Part shown: positions 17,601 through 25,030 of the stretch, piece by piece
How the letters are laid out: every line of letters begins with the position of its first letter
How positions within the stretch are numbered: the first letter of the stretch is position 1
NCBI GenBank assembly: GCA_022538095.1
Contig: JAKYXN010000021.1
Span: 16,905 to 80,904, forward strand
Source of the DNA: Puniceicoccaceae bacterium K14
GTDB taxonomy: Bacteria > Verrucomicrobiota > Verrucomicrobiia > Opitutales > Opitutaceae
Reading direction: 5' to 3'
DNA: 64,000 nucleotides
Position numbers and translations under genes: made by a program
Notes under the pieces: generated by a model
What the model saw: only the letters and a program-made list of their open reading frames with translations
The model's database searches: none
What the model was told of the DNA's origin: nothing

Positions 17601-17679
17601 GGAGTCTTTAGGCTACGTTCACACAACATCCGAATGGTTGGATTTGTCGGCGGGTACAGAGGAAACGGGAGATAGTTAA
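14638..17679 (+). CDS. tail tip / host-specificity protein (gpJ-like)
   Basis: A 1013-residue protein overlapping the peptidase stop by ATGA. N-terminal residues 20-180 match gpJ-type tip proteins (NIPLPWFIGQARLPLRY; YGSFAAVFGVGPIDKI; GNFRIYWGTAAQEKDTVLF). A ring-forming tail domain follows. Residues about 640-860 include one or two fibronectin III domains (NPTNLKVTPIVGGLNVTFTP; TYYIWATSIDTSGN). The C-terminus carries a duplicated WLDLSAGTEE peptide. It forms the central fibre base and determines receptor choice. The gene order hub, NlpC, J is standard for siphophages and GTAs. Confidence 0.88.
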   Translation: MSASTKPVTETEEPELFGVEADSTVSAQENIPLPWFIGQARLPLRYITDVFYRYTKSSSSGGGKGKSGGARTLNYGSFAAVFGVGPIDKISTILFNNRIVWSGSISRDESNPVYADISTADGNFRIYWGTAAQEKDTVLFDNLEVDEGMEFPPYKNIPYLVCTKVAFGTGLRPENIEVLVWRAPHAAPDSLVKNLSWEGGNAVSGVSEILLSPIFGAGMSEGDIIDLDSWEDASSNTVYAEAYATDSNPSHVALYGHISPKFTRVTTFKRAILDIFSYIDAFLSVREGRFHVGIVRHDGSPHTGLSELTHHEFTSTPRVGAVEKDNVSRIVTSYYDAELKFKKSISVGELSSEYERSDGKRKTLKLELDHFVTSWQSERYSKKAALIQKLRINEITGRVFSDALQGRTIGDFVTINLPASELNVDCFISRVERRIGDVDMLVTLTQDFSSIPKPYVEPHNLRPSINIDTPTPILNYKLMQVVYFATMTRPQVFLLAEKPQSDAIGFNVHYSDDDTTFDEIGNQEVYSLRGSVVNVVADTDTTVRVNASGFDINILQSRSGSSQKADDLILVIENEILSVGDVVALGNDEYDVSVLRGRQNTGAANHSIADEVWIAFRPNLTVIDYTGFPDGDEDGYFKLQPYSFRGPSSLAEATSFVHTFLDTVLESAQNVTIESGSEWLTRHNSSVLSGAYVTWDESIDPVRSGWEVQWAKTADVGLDIWSSVFTQTPGILINPVSDRVDYTFRIRPLAFGEFEYNWVSETHTIIGKTSRPANPTNLKVTPIVGGLNVTFTPAPDLDLNYTWLQIQTSPNFSFFAGYLTAVYGSSHTYHGLSPDNTYYIWATSIDTSGNPASGFIGSVSGKPEAQAVGVIEKFAAIKPKSEFSSIAAGAYEEIEVDMPGAQVGDIVKATSRNALIPHNLRVEEVATVDKVIIYIKNEGTAVFDAFDLEFDGTWTPGDGINTGAPEEPIPDVEGEAQYGWLDLSAGTEESLGYVHTTSEWLDLSAGTEETGDS
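17569..17669 (+). repeat. tandem duplication at the 3' end of the tail-tip gene
   Basis: A unit of about 29 bases encoding WLDLSAGTEE occurs at 17572-17604 and again at 17633-17665 with one or two base changes, spaced by about 61 bp. It places the same peptide twice at the extreme C-terminus of the gpJ-like protein. Recent unequal recombination or replication slippage would explain it. Confidence 0.85.
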
Positions 17680-17696
17680 CAAAGGAGATTTATACA

Positions 17697-18521
17697 ATGC
17701 CGTATCAAAATGGGAATCGAGAATTGGTTGGAAACGGGGCTGGGTGGGCTCGCTATAGTAAGGCGCTTCAAAGTGCTCCAGCTGGAACGAATCAGGCGAT
17801 TTATATAATGCAGGGATGGTTTGACACGTATGCTACTGGCGTGACCGATAATGTGAATTGGAAAAATGGCCAATGCTTTGGACTATGCTTTAATTCAATA
17901 TTTCCGGTCGCGGGCTATGGAGAAGATAGTTTATTTAAAGATTTTTTTGGACCCTATGGATTGGCGCACTCCTCGGGTTTAGGGAGCGATAATGCAGAAA
18001 TCAATGTGACTTCGGATGGTAGGTGGGCTACGATGGACGCCTCTTATGGGTATTCGCTTGGTACTGGCGTGGATGATCCATCTAACTACAGTAGCAGCGA
18101 TGTGGATGTTACTAATGGTGGCGGATACAACTATAATTCATCAGATATTCAACGGGCGGGCTTTGCGGCGAATCCATCCGATGGTGCGAATACAGTAATT
18201 GTAATACAGGTGTATCAGGGCACAGCTCCAAGGGATGTGAAATACAATATTTGGAGATGTGATACGGGGGTTGATTTGAGTAGTTTTGATTTAGGTACAG
18301 ATTTAGATCCTAATGATCCTGGAGCAGCCATTCCAAAGTCATACAACTGGTTTACCGAGCTCCCCTTGGCGACCGAAGGAGATACAGACAACAATTGGTT
18401 AGATCCTGTTTCTGGTGATGTGCGTTTTCCTACTCATTTCATGTCTGTATACGCTATGGCTAGTCAGAAGTTGGTCATTCACAGGGTGGGAGTGCATTAC
18501 AGCGAGTTGACAATATCGTAA
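17697..18521 (+). CDS. phage tail-associated protein of unknown function
   Basis: A 274-residue protein with an AAAGGAGA site before ATG 17697, right after the tail-tip gene. Gly, Asn, Ser, Tyr and Trp are abundant (GYGEDSLFKDFFGPYGLAHS; NGGGYNYNSSDIQRAGF), with predicted beta structure and no membrane segment. Last genes of a tail module often code for fibre or receptor-binding parts, so a virion surface protein is the likely role. I do not recognise a domain. It is followed by a strong terminator at 18561. Confidence 0.6.
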   Translation: MPYQNGNRELVGNGAGWARYSKALQSAPAGTNQAIYIMQGWFDTYATGVTDNVNWKNGQCFGLCFNSIFPVAGYGEDSLFKDFFGPYGLAHSSGLGSDNAEINVTSDGRWATMDASYGYSLGTGVDDPSNYSSSDVDVTNGGGYNYNSSDIQRAGFAANPSDGANTVIVIQVYQGTAPRDVKYNIWRCDTGVDLSSFDLGTDLDPNDPGAAIPKSYNWFTELPLATEGDTDNNWLDPVSGDVRFPTHFMSVYAMASQKLVIHRVGVHYSELTIS

Positions 18522-18560
18522 CTTAACTCAATTTGGAAAAACTTTCCACGATTTTGAGAA

Positions 18561-18597
18561 GTCGAGCATCGATGAGGTGTTCGGCTTTTTTATTTTT
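18561..18597 (+). terminator. intrinsic terminator of the phage structural operon
   Basis: A 10-bp stem (18561-18570 with 18576-18585, three G-U pairs) and a 5-base loop is followed by TTTTTTATTTTT. It lies 40 bp after the last tail gene and should end the structural transcript. Confidence 0.8.
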
Positions 18598-18673
18598 GTT
18601 GGGGACGGTTGAGCGAAGGCTCTAAAAACATATTGTCTCTAAGCCGCCTTGGGGCAGGAAATTGGAGGGTGTT

Positions 18674-18711
18674 GAGCCTAAATTTGGGATTGGGAAATTT
18701 TGGGCTTTTTT
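18674..18711 (+). terminator. second terminator-like hairpin
   Basis: AGCC and AAATTT arms (18674-18684) pair with AAATTT and GGCT (18695-18706) across a small internal loop, followed by six T. It may back up the terminator at 18561. Confidence 0.5.
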
Positions 18712-18715
18712 ACAT

Positions 18716-18729
18716 TTTACATCTGTAAA
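18716..18729. promoter_or_regulatory. operator-like palindrome TTTACA-TC-TGTAAA
   Basis: A perfect 6-bp dyad with a 2-base centre, 205 bp upstream of the methyltransferase gene. Its form suits a dimeric repressor or activator. No protein partner is known; the phage repressor is a candidate. Confidence 0.4.
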
Positions 18730-18774
18730 CCGTATTAGGGTAAAAACTACGGGTCAACGTGTCACAAAAAAGCT

Positions 18775-18801
18775 GATACTAGGCAAATATTTCCTAGTAT
18801 C
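18775..18801. promoter_or_regulatory. long inverted repeat upstream of the early-type gene
   Basis: GATACTAGG (18775-18783) and CCTAGTATC (18793-18801) are perfectly complementary around an AAATATTT centre. No T-run follows directly. It may be an operator or a leader hairpin for the 712-aa gene at 18935. Confidence 0.45.
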
Positions 18802-18879
18802 GGAAAAATAGCGACAAAAAAGCGAAAAAACTTGTTTCGTGGTGTAAATATGGAACCATTGAAGACGTTCTAAATAAAA

Positions 18880-18900
18880 GCGCCGCCACGGTGGAGGCGC
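18880..18900. promoter_or_regulatory. GC-rich dyad 35 bp before the methyltransferase gene
   Basis: GCGCC-g-CCAC and GTGG-a-GGCGC face each other around one base. At RNA level it would form a strong hairpin in the leader, ending about 34 bases before ATG 18935. It may protect the transcript or be a protein site. No U-run follows, so it is not a terminator. Confidence 0.4.
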
Positions 18901-18934
18901 TACAAATCGATTACACAAAAAGGAAAATATAAAA

Positions 18935-21073
18935 ATGAATACAAAAGAATATGGCCTAGATAGGGTTGATGATATCCGCGAACACATTGACGCCGGAACA
19001 ATAAGCGCCAGCGAATTGAAAAACGAGTTCGGCGCGTACATGAGCTCTAGAGAGTCTATTATAGCAGATTTAAACAAGATGACTAAAAAAGTTTTAATTC
19101 GCCGCGCTGGCTATGGCTCGAGGCTAAGCGATAAAAAAGAAAGTTTAGTTGCAAGCGTTTTGCATCGCTTGGATATGGGTTTTGTGCCTGGTAGCGGCAT
19201 TACTTACGGCATGGGGGCGGGATCATGGGAAAATGCAGTAATTGAAAAGGTTGCGACTTGGACCGATGATAAAATCATTGATCACGCGAACGCTATAAAA
19301 GAGCGAAGAGAAGCGTTTTTGCAATCGGTCGAAAATCCGCAAACAATAGCGGATTTTGAAAAGAGTATTGAATACAGGGGGGCGCGAAATTTAAACGATC
19401 AAGACCGCGCTGAACTCAAAACGGTAAAAGCGGAAAATATAGAGCAATGGGTAAGAGAGCGCGGATTGCGTTTGCTAACTCAAGAGCAGCGTGAACGCTT
19501 TGACGCATTGCGGGCTGAAAAAACGTTTGAAGCGGAAAAAGAGAAACGGGCGCAAAAAGCAAGTGTGAGCGCGTCGAGTGTGAGCGCAGAGTTTGAAATC
19601 GTGGAAACGGTACACACTAAGAAAGGGCATGCTCTTTACGTTGCTCAAATTAAAAAGAGGGTTGATCGTTCGGATTTCGTCGAATTGAAAGCTCGAGCAA
19701 AAAAACTCGGTGGATATTACTCGAGCTATTCAAGAGGGGGCGCCGTTCCTGGCTTTCAATTTACAGAGAGAGAAAGCGCGGTTGAATTTGCAGGGCTTGA
19801 AAAAGTCGACGGTGAAGAAAAGGCGCAAGCAAGCGAAGAGGAAAAGCAAGCGAATGCTGCGAGTAAATTGCGGACTCAAGCGCAACGCATGCAAGACAAG
19901 GCAGAAGATTCGTTGAATAGTGATAGGAAAACGAATACAGTTAAAAGAGCGCGTGAAGCAGCAAGCGCAATTGAAAGCGCAGAACGAGAAAAGGCGTTTG
20001 CCCTTACTCTTGAGCGTATAGCTGATTTAATGGAAAGGGGCGAATGCGTGTTTTTGCAAAACATCAGACACGCAACGGAAATCGCAACACTTGATAAGGT
20101 TTTGCGGATCGCGCGAAGTAAGCGGAAAGAAAATTTGAGTAGGGACGAACGCAAAGCAATCGATTCCGAAACTATCGGAGAAAAGGAAATTGAAGCAGCA
20201 CGTTTGCCGTATCCGTTATTTTATGCGGATCAGTTAGCGGATTTTGCAAAGATTGGAAGCGAAATAAAAGGCTGTAAGTCTATTGCAAATAAAGTGAGAA
20301 AAGGCGCTGATTATTTAAGTACGTTGCCAAAAAAATATGCTTACTTGAGTAATGCGGATTGGCGGGAAATGGTTAGGGAATTATTGAAGCGTATTAAACA
20401 TGTTTACGGGAACGCCGGCTATATGTTGGAACGTTTTGAGGATTTTGACCGATTGGCGCGTATAGGTATTACGAATTTACCTACACTGAGAACCGCGTTG
20501 CGGGAATATTTGAGCTTGCGGGAAACTGCAAAAGAATTGGATCCGATAAAAGCAAAGGAATTGGCTCTTGTTGGCAGAAAGATTGATGGATTTTTTCCAA
20601 CGCCGGAAAATATAGCTAGGCAAGTGATTGAACTAGCAGAAATAGAAGACGGTATGAACATTCTAGAGCCTAGCGCGGGAACTGGTAGACTTGTAAGTGA
20701 AGCTTTGCTTGCGGGCGCCGAGTCAATAACGGCAATTGAAGTTAATCATGATTTGTCAATGATCCTGCGCGAAAAGTTCAAGGGCTTGCCGGTTGTGGTG
20801 AGTATGGTGGATTTCATGAATATAGAACCCTACGCCACGTTTGACCGTGTTGTCATGAATCCGCCGTTTGAAAAGAGACAGGATATTGACCATATATTGA
20901 AAGCAGTAAAGCACCTGAAAACGGGCGGGCGTTTAGTCGCAATCTGCGCGAACGGTCCAAAGCAAAGAGAAGTGCTTGAGCCTATAGCAACGGCTTGGAT
21001 CGATTTACCGGCAAATTCGTTTGCTGAAAGTGGAACCGGCGTAAATGCCGCAATTGTGGTGATCGACGTATGA
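18935..21073 (+). CDS. polyvalent phage protein with C-terminal DNA adenine methyltransferase
   Basis: A 712-residue protein with AAAAGGAAAA before ATG 18935. The C-terminal domain (about 549-712) is a Rossmann methyltransferase: motif I EPSAGTG (578-584) binds S-adenosylmethionine and NPPF (642-645) is the catalytic motif IV of N6-adenine enzymes. Residues about 215-290 hold a small domain seen in phage and plasmid polyvalent proteins (KKRVDRSDFVELKARAKKLG, then YYSSYSRGGAVPGFQF). The rest is Lys/Glu-rich helix. Such proteins can be injected or made early and protect phage DNA from host restriction. No target-recognition domain is obvious. Codon use (many GCG and AAA) differs from the tail genes. 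Confidence 0.75.
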   Translation: MNTKEYGLDRVDDIREHIDAGTISASELKNEFGAYMSSRESIIADLNKMTKKVLIRRAGYGSRLSDKKESLVASVLHRLDMGFVPGSGITYGMGAGSWENAVIEKVATWTDDKIIDHANAIKERREAFLQSVENPQTIADFEKSIEYRGARNLNDQDRAELKTVKAENIEQWVRERGLRLLTQEQRERFDALRAEKTFEAEKEKRAQKASVSASSVSAEFEIVETVHTKKGHALYVAQIKKRVDRSDFVELKARAKKLGGYYSSYSRGGAVPGFQFTERESAVEFAGLEKVDGEEKAQASEEEKQANAASKLRTQAQRMQDKAEDSLNSDRKTNTVKRAREAASAIESAEREKAFALTLERIADLMERGECVFLQNIRHATEIATLDKVLRIARSKRKENLSRDERKAIDSETIGEKEIEAARLPYPLFYADQLADFAKIGSEIKGCKSIANKVRKGADYLSTLPKKYAYLSNADWREMVRELLKRIKHVYGNAGYMLERFEDFDRLARIGITNLPTLRTALREYLSLRETAKELDPIKAKELALVGRKIDGFFPTPENIARQVIELAEIEDGMNILEPSAGTGRLVSEALLAGAESITAIEVNHDLSMILREKFKGLPVVVSMVDFMNIEPYATFDRVVMNPPFEKRQDIDHILKAVKHLKTGGRLVAICANGPKQREVLEPIATAWIDLPANSFAESGTGVNAAIVVIDV

Positions 21074-21150
21074 CAGCGATAATTTTAGGCTTAATCGCTT
21101 TTGCATTTTATATGCTCACACGAATTTTTATTAACGAATTAGAAAACTGA
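21070..21150 (+). CDS. 26-residue single-span membrane microprotein
   Basis: ATG 21070 overlaps the TGA of the methyltransferase gene by ATGA, and the frame runs to TGA 21148-21150. The peptide (MTAIILGLIAFAFYMLTRIF, then INELEN) is one transmembrane helix with a short charged tail. The exact stop-start overlap argues for coupled translation and against chance. Function unknown; small phage membrane proteins may act in superinfection exclusion or as toxin-like peptides. Confidence 0.5.
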   Translation: MTAIILGLIAFAFYMLTRIFINELEN

Positions 21151-21169
21151 ATACAAATATACTAGAAAA

Positions 21170-21592
21170 ATGAAAACAGGAAAATTAGCACTGAATACGA
21201 TATTACTAGCTCTGAGATGTTTACAGGAGAACGTACATTTTCGAAATAAGGAAGATTTCGGCGAATTATTAAGCAATAATGAAATCGATACGCTTTGCGA
21301 AGATCTTAATGCACCGGTTTTGAATAGCTCACTCACTCCTAACCTAGAAAAGATGCTCGATAACTGCAGCGAGCGAGCAAAGGAACTGTTGCCATATTAT
21401 CGGCATCATTCCGCGCTCTATCTGTTTTTTGGACAAATCGATGATTTAGAAATGGAGCTAGCGGAATGTACAAACGAGACAGAGCACAAACACCTTGCAA
21501 ATCGTGTGGCGTTCTTTCGGACATTAATAAGCCTTCTAATCCAGACGGCAAAGGAAGTGGCGGAACTAAAACGAGATAACAAAGCCGCTTAA
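21170..21592 (+). CDS. hypothetical helical phage protein
   Basis: A 140-residue, mostly helical, acidic-to-neutral protein (LGQ-type coiled segments such as FGQIDDLEMELAECTNETEH and FRTLISLLIQTAKEVAELKR). The ribosome site is weak. It follows the microprotein by 19 bp and is closed by two terminators. It probably belongs to the same early-type transcript as the methyltransferase. I do not recognise a family. Confidence 0.6.
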   Translation: MKTGKLALNTILLALRCLQENVHFRNKEDFGELLSNNEIDTLCEDLNAPVLNSSLTPNLEKMLDNCSERAKELLPYYRHHSALYLFFGQIDDLEMELAECTNETEHKHLANRVAFFRTLISLLIQTAKEVAELKRDNKAA

Positions 21593-21618
21593 AGATCGCT
21601 CAATATACAACTCTAAAT

Positions 21619-21648
21619 AGCCGGATGTTTAAAGCATCCGGCTTTTTT
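21619..21648 (+). terminator. intrinsic terminator
   Basis: AGCCGGATG (21619-21627) pairs perfectly with CATCCGGCT (21635-21643), followed by TTTTTT. It ends the methyltransferase transcript. Confidence 0.9.
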
Positions 21649-21658
21649 ACGTCCACTC

Positions 21659-21681
21659 ACCGCCACTTAAGGCGGTTTTTT
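21659..21681 (+). terminator. second, adjacent intrinsic terminator
   Basis: ACCGCC (21659-21664) pairs with GGCGGT (21671-21676) around ACTTAA, followed by TTTTTT. Two terminators in 60 bp isolate the terminase region from the upstream transcript. Confidence 0.75.
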
Positions 21682-22364
21682 AATGCCATTTTAAGACGCT
21701 TTGAGGTGCCGATTCATTGCAAATGGTATTGATCATCAAACGCTTAAATGCCGCCAAACATTCGCCCGTTGACGACTCTCAACGCCGACATTACAAGCGA
21801 GTGAGCGCAGCGAAAGAGCGATTATTGATAGAGCTTAGGTTGCGTTGGATGCATAGCAGGACCTAGAGCCAAGCCAGCAACCGAGAACGCCGCTAAAACG
21901 CTCTCAATCCGGCCATTCATGATACATGGTGATTGTAAAAAATGGCGGTTTTTGAGTCGTTTTCACCCTTTCGGCGATAGACTCGCGCCTGATGCCCTGT
22001 CTCAGTGCGACAATTGTATTAGGGTTTTCTTTGAGGTCCTCAAATCGCCTAGGATTGGTCGCACTCTTTTACCTTGGCAATTGGTGCCAAATTTACACCA
22101 TTCAATACAGTGGCAATTGATATGCAAATAGACACAACGAGCGACATGAGAATCAGGCTCTCAGATGACGCTCAGGACGTCGATAGTTTTGAATATGAGT
22201 GGCTTAGGTCTCTTCATGATCGACTCACACGCCTCACAAGGCACAGCCTAAAAGGCCCCCCGATAAGGAATCTCTTTCGATTTTTGACTTCCTTTGCGGG
22301 TTTCCGCGTCTGCGCGCTGTTTTCGTCAAAATCGCTGAAAAATCTAAAACCCACTTATTGAGGT
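21682..22364 (+). other. 683-bp structured region without a convincing gene, upstream of terminase
   Basis: No supported protein gene. It contains nested complementary stems at 21815-21904 (AGAGCG with CGCTCT enclosing GGTTGC with GCAACC), a long imperfect hairpin at 22005-22064 (GTGCGAC with GTCGCAC, TAGG with CCTA, TTTGAG with CTCAAA) followed by TCTTTT, and a dyad TTGGCA-N5-TGCCAA at 22074-22090. It could hold a non-coding RNA, the packaging start (cos or pac) or promoters for terminase. A 95-codon frame at 22074 has no ribosome site and is not called. Confidence 0.45.
22074..22090. promoter_or_regulatory. operator-like dyad TTGGCA-N5-TGCCAA
   Basis: A perfect 6-bp inverted repeat with a 5-base spacer; GGCAATTG recurs at 22112-22119. 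It lies 275 bp before the terminase small-subunit gene and may bind a phage regulator. Confidence 0.35.
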
Positions 22365-22916
22365 ATGGCGAGTAAGACTCGGTTCACTAACCAGATGGAT
22401 TTAGCGAAGTACTTGGGGTGCTCTCGTGATGCTCTGAAAAAGTGGCTGAAAATGGAGAAGTTCGCTAAGGGAAGGCCGAAACGGACGGCGAACAGCACTT
22501 ACGATGGTCCGGCTTACAAGAAGTGGATGAACCTGCATGGTCTTCGTGGACGTGGATCGAGTGGTGATAGAACGGTGGTGACAATAGATGACTTATCACC
22601 ATTGGATAGGCAGAAACACAGGCAAGGTGAGTTGAAGATTGCTCAAATGGAAGAGGCTTTGGAGCAGCAAAAAAGGTCTGCAGTGGATCCGGTTCATGCA
22701 TATGAAGTAATGGTCAAATCGATTTCCTCGTTTGTAACGGATATGGAGAAATTGATGGGCGTCGAGCTGCCGCCAATGAGCGAGGGGCTTACTTCGAAAC
22801 AGCAATCAGCTTTGAATCTAAAGCGGTTTCGTGAGGTTTTGAAGGATTGGAAGACGAGAAGCCAATCGGAGTTTTTTGAATTAAGGAAGAAGAGTGTTCA
22901 TAGAAGAAATAACTGA
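22365..22916 (+). CDS. terminase small subunit
   Basis: A 183-residue protein. Residues 9-30 form a winged helix-turn-helix like Nu1-type small terminases (NQMDLAKYLGCSRDALKKWL), which read the sequence at the packaging start. A basic linker (GRPKRT) and a coiled coil (about 85-105, ELKIAQMEEALEQQKR) for oligomerisation follow. The 3' end overlaps the large-subunit gene by 23 bp. It recognises phage DNA and stimulates the large subunit. The GAGG-ATG spacing is short, so a longer leader signal may matter. Confidence 0.8.
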   Translation: MASKTRFTNQMDLAKYLGCSRDALKKWLKMEKFAKGRPKRTANSTYDGPAYKKWMNLHGLRGRGSSGDRTVVTIDDLSPLDRQKHRQGELKIAQMEEALEQQKRSAVDPVHAYEVMVKSISSFVTDMEKLMGVELPPMSEGLTSKQQSALNLKRFREVLKDWKTRSQSEFFELRKKSVHRRNN

Positions 22917-24714
22917 AGAATTCGTAATCGAGTCCTTGGCTGAGATTATTCCAGATCTCCAAGGGTTGAATATGGTCGACTGGTGCGAAGAGAATGTGGT
23001 TCTCGAGGGTTCGGTCATATCTGAAAAGTTCCGAATCGATTTCACTCCTTGGCTTCGAAAAGCCTACGAAGCGTTGGATCATCCTGACGTCGACTCGGTA
23101 ACTTTGGTTATGTGCGCTCAGTCTGGAAAATCAACCTGGGGAGAGAATGCGATTTGCTATCTAATTTGTACAAAGCCGAAGGGTGATATCCAGTACAATT
23201 GGGAGAGTGACAAGAAGGGTGAACAGCGATTAAAAAAGCGTGTTTTCCCAATTTTCAAAGCGACACCTGCAGTTGCATTGAAGCTTCCAAAGGGTGCTGG
23301 TCCGTCAAATCCGGTTATTCGTTTTCCGCATTTGTCGTTCACGATGCAGGGTGTTGCCGTCGCTGAGAATGTAGAGTCCGATTCGATTACTTTCCAATTT
23401 AATGAAGAGCTTCACTCTTGGAAATTGGGTAGAAAGAAGCTAGCTGATGCTAGACAGGATATGGTGGAGTTTCCGTTTCAAGGAAACATTTCAACCGGTG
23501 GAATAATTGGAGATCAGCTTCATCTGCAGTGGCAAAAAACGTCTCAAGAGAAATACGAAGAGCCGTGCGATTCCTGCGGGCATTATCAATATTTTCGAAT
23601 GCAGACTTTCGATGAAAAACTCGGAGGCTTGAAATACGAAACGATAAAAAAGCCAGACGGCACTTACGACTTCGATGCGATAGAGCCTACGATTCATTAT
23701 GAGTGTGAAGAATGTGGGCACAAAATGTTTGACGATAAGATTTTACGCCGACAGCGATCGCTAAAAGGCCGATACCCAAACCCAAATTTTTCAAAACACA
23801 TTGGTCTTCACGTTGGAGGACTTTCGATTCCAAGGCGATCTTATCGTAAGATGCTCGAGAATAGACTTCTTGCCCTAACTGCTTTGCGGAATGGAGATAG
23901 CAAGCCTTGGATACAGTATATCCAGCGCGATGAAGGCTTTTTCTACGATCCTCGAAAGCGTCCATTAGCTGATGCTTTGAAGCGAAACAAAGAATTCCGA
24001 ATGGGTGAGGGGCTCAAGGATCGAAAAGCTCGATTCATGACAGTCGATAAACAGGCCGGATCCCTGGAAAAAGGTGAGCTCTCACACTATTGGGTGATCA
24101 TTCGCGATTGGGCTTCGGCTTCACGATCGAGGTTAGTCTATGCCGGTAAGGTTGTGTTTAATGAGGATGTCGAAAATCTAAGGAAAGAGTTCAACGTACA
24201 AAGTCGGTTTGTGCTTGTAGATTCTGGTGATGACACGAAGCGGGTTTATCAAATGTGTGGAGATTACGGTTATACGGCCATCAAGGGAGAGGGGCGTTTA
24301 CTCTGGACACACAGACTGAACGATAAGAATCGAACGAAAGTGGAACGAATTTATTCGCCGATTCAAAACACAGACGTCTACAAGGGCACAAAAAATAGCG
24401 GACGAGTATTTGTTGACCGCATCCATTATTCCAAACACTCCATTCGCGATGCATTGAACGATGTTAGAACCGGTTCCCATTGTAATTGGGAGGTTCCGGA
24501 AGATGTTCCTGAGTTTTATAAAGAGCATATGTCTACGGAATCTCTAGAGGCTCAAGTTCAGAGCGATGGAACGACTCGAATGATTTGGAAACAGATTCCA
24601 GGAAGCCGAAATGATCTATTCGTCTGCGAGTGTTACCAAATGATCCTTGTCGATCTCACAAATTTAAAAGACGAAGAATTGCCACCTATCCACACAGAAC
24701 AAAATGAAGATTGA
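22894..24714 (+). CDS. terminase large subunit, GpA family
   Basis: A 606-residue packaging ATPase-nuclease. Walker A-like CAQSGKST is at 74-81; the acidic FNEEL stretch near 170 is the likely Walker B. Two CxxC pairs (CDSCGH and CEECGH, about 225-275) form a zinc ribbon as in lambda gpA. The C-terminal RNase-H-type nuclease has MTVDKQ and VLVDSGDD aspartates. The start is GTG 22894 with AAGGAAGA upstream, inside the small-subunit gene. It cuts concatemers and pumps DNA into proheads. Its separation from the capsid genes by about 22 kb is unusual. Confidence 0.93.
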   Translation: MFIEEITEEFVIESLAEIIPDLQGLNMVDWCEENVVLEGSVISEKFRIDFTPWLRKAYEALDHPDVDSVTLVMCAQSGKSTWGENAICYLICTKPKGDIQYNWESDKKGEQRLKKRVFPIFKATPAVALKLPKGAGPSNPVIRFPHLSFTMQGVAVAENVESDSITFQFNEELHSWKLGRKKLADARQDMVEFPFQGNISTGGIIGDQLHLQWQKTSQEKYEEPCDSCGHYQYFRMQTFDEKLGGLKYETIKKPDGTYDFDAIEPTIHYECEECGHKMFDDKILRRQRSLKGRYPNPNFSKHIGLHVGGLSIPRRSYRKMLENRLLALTALRNGDSKPWIQYIQRDEGFFYDPRKRPLADALKRNKEFRMGEGLKDRKARFMTVDKQAGSLEKGELSHYWVIIRDWASASRSRLVYAGKVVFNEDVENLRKEFNVQSRFVLVDSGDDTKRVYQMCGDYGYTAIKGEGRLLWTHRLNDKNRTKVERIYSPIQNTDVYKGTKNSGRVFVDRIHYSKHSIRDALNDVRTGSHCNWEVPEDVPEFYKEHMSTESLEAQVQSDGTTRMIWKQIPGSRNDLFVCECYQMILVDLTNLKDEELPPIHTEQNED

Positions 24715-24961
24715 ACTAACAACCGAACACCCAGATAGCCACGATGGTCGACCTATATTTTTGGTCGATGGAGAACCTGTCAAAGATCACGAAGGGCTCC
24801 ATGCTCTTTGTAAGCATTTGAATTGGACTCAACCAGTTTTCGCAAAAGCTACGGGTGTGAAACTCTCTACTGCAAAGAAATGGCTTTCCAGCTCAGGTGT
24901 TTATCCAGTACCTTTGTATGCATTGAGATTGGCTCATTATATTTTGTTGATAGAGGAATAA
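24704..24961 (+). CDS. small helix-turn-helix protein
   Basis: An 85-residue protein overlapping the terminase gene by 11 bp. Residues 33-62 form a probable helix-turn-helix (LNWTQPVFAKATGVKLSTAK, then KWLSSSGVYPVPLYAL), like the C-terminal part of XRE-type or antitoxin regulators. The N-terminal 30 residues are polar. It is the last phage gene before the boundary region. It may regulate packaging genes or be a terminase-associated DNA-binding factor. There is no toxin next to it. Confidence 0.6.
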   Translation: MKIELTTEHPDSHDGRPIFLVDGEPVKDHEGLHALCKHLNWTQPVFAKATGVKLSTAKKWLSSSGVYPVPLYALRLAHYILLIEE

Positions 24962-24980
24962 TCGTTCCAAGATCGTTCCA
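24961..24980 (+). repeat. two tandem copies of ATCGTTCCA with 11-bp period
   Basis: ATCGTTCCA occurs at 24961-24969 and 24972-24980, immediately after the HTH gene stop. One helical turn apart, the copies could be arm sites for an integrase or operator half-sites. Confidence 0.4.
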
Positions 24981-25030
24981 GATTTAGACAACAAAATATT
25001 AAAGTGCTGATGTTTAAAGGTTTGTGTTTA

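Noticed and set aside
22074..22361. 95-codon frame upstream of the terminase small subunit
   Set aside because: No ribosome site, overlaps dyads and a hairpin region, and no family likeness. A shorter start at 22122 is not better supported.
1..24961. Gene transfer agent cluster instead of a prophage
   Set aside because: The tail tip is GTA-like, but the sequence-specific type small terminase, tailspike-like genes, methyltransferase and terminators fit a temperate phage better. Not fully excluded without the left part.
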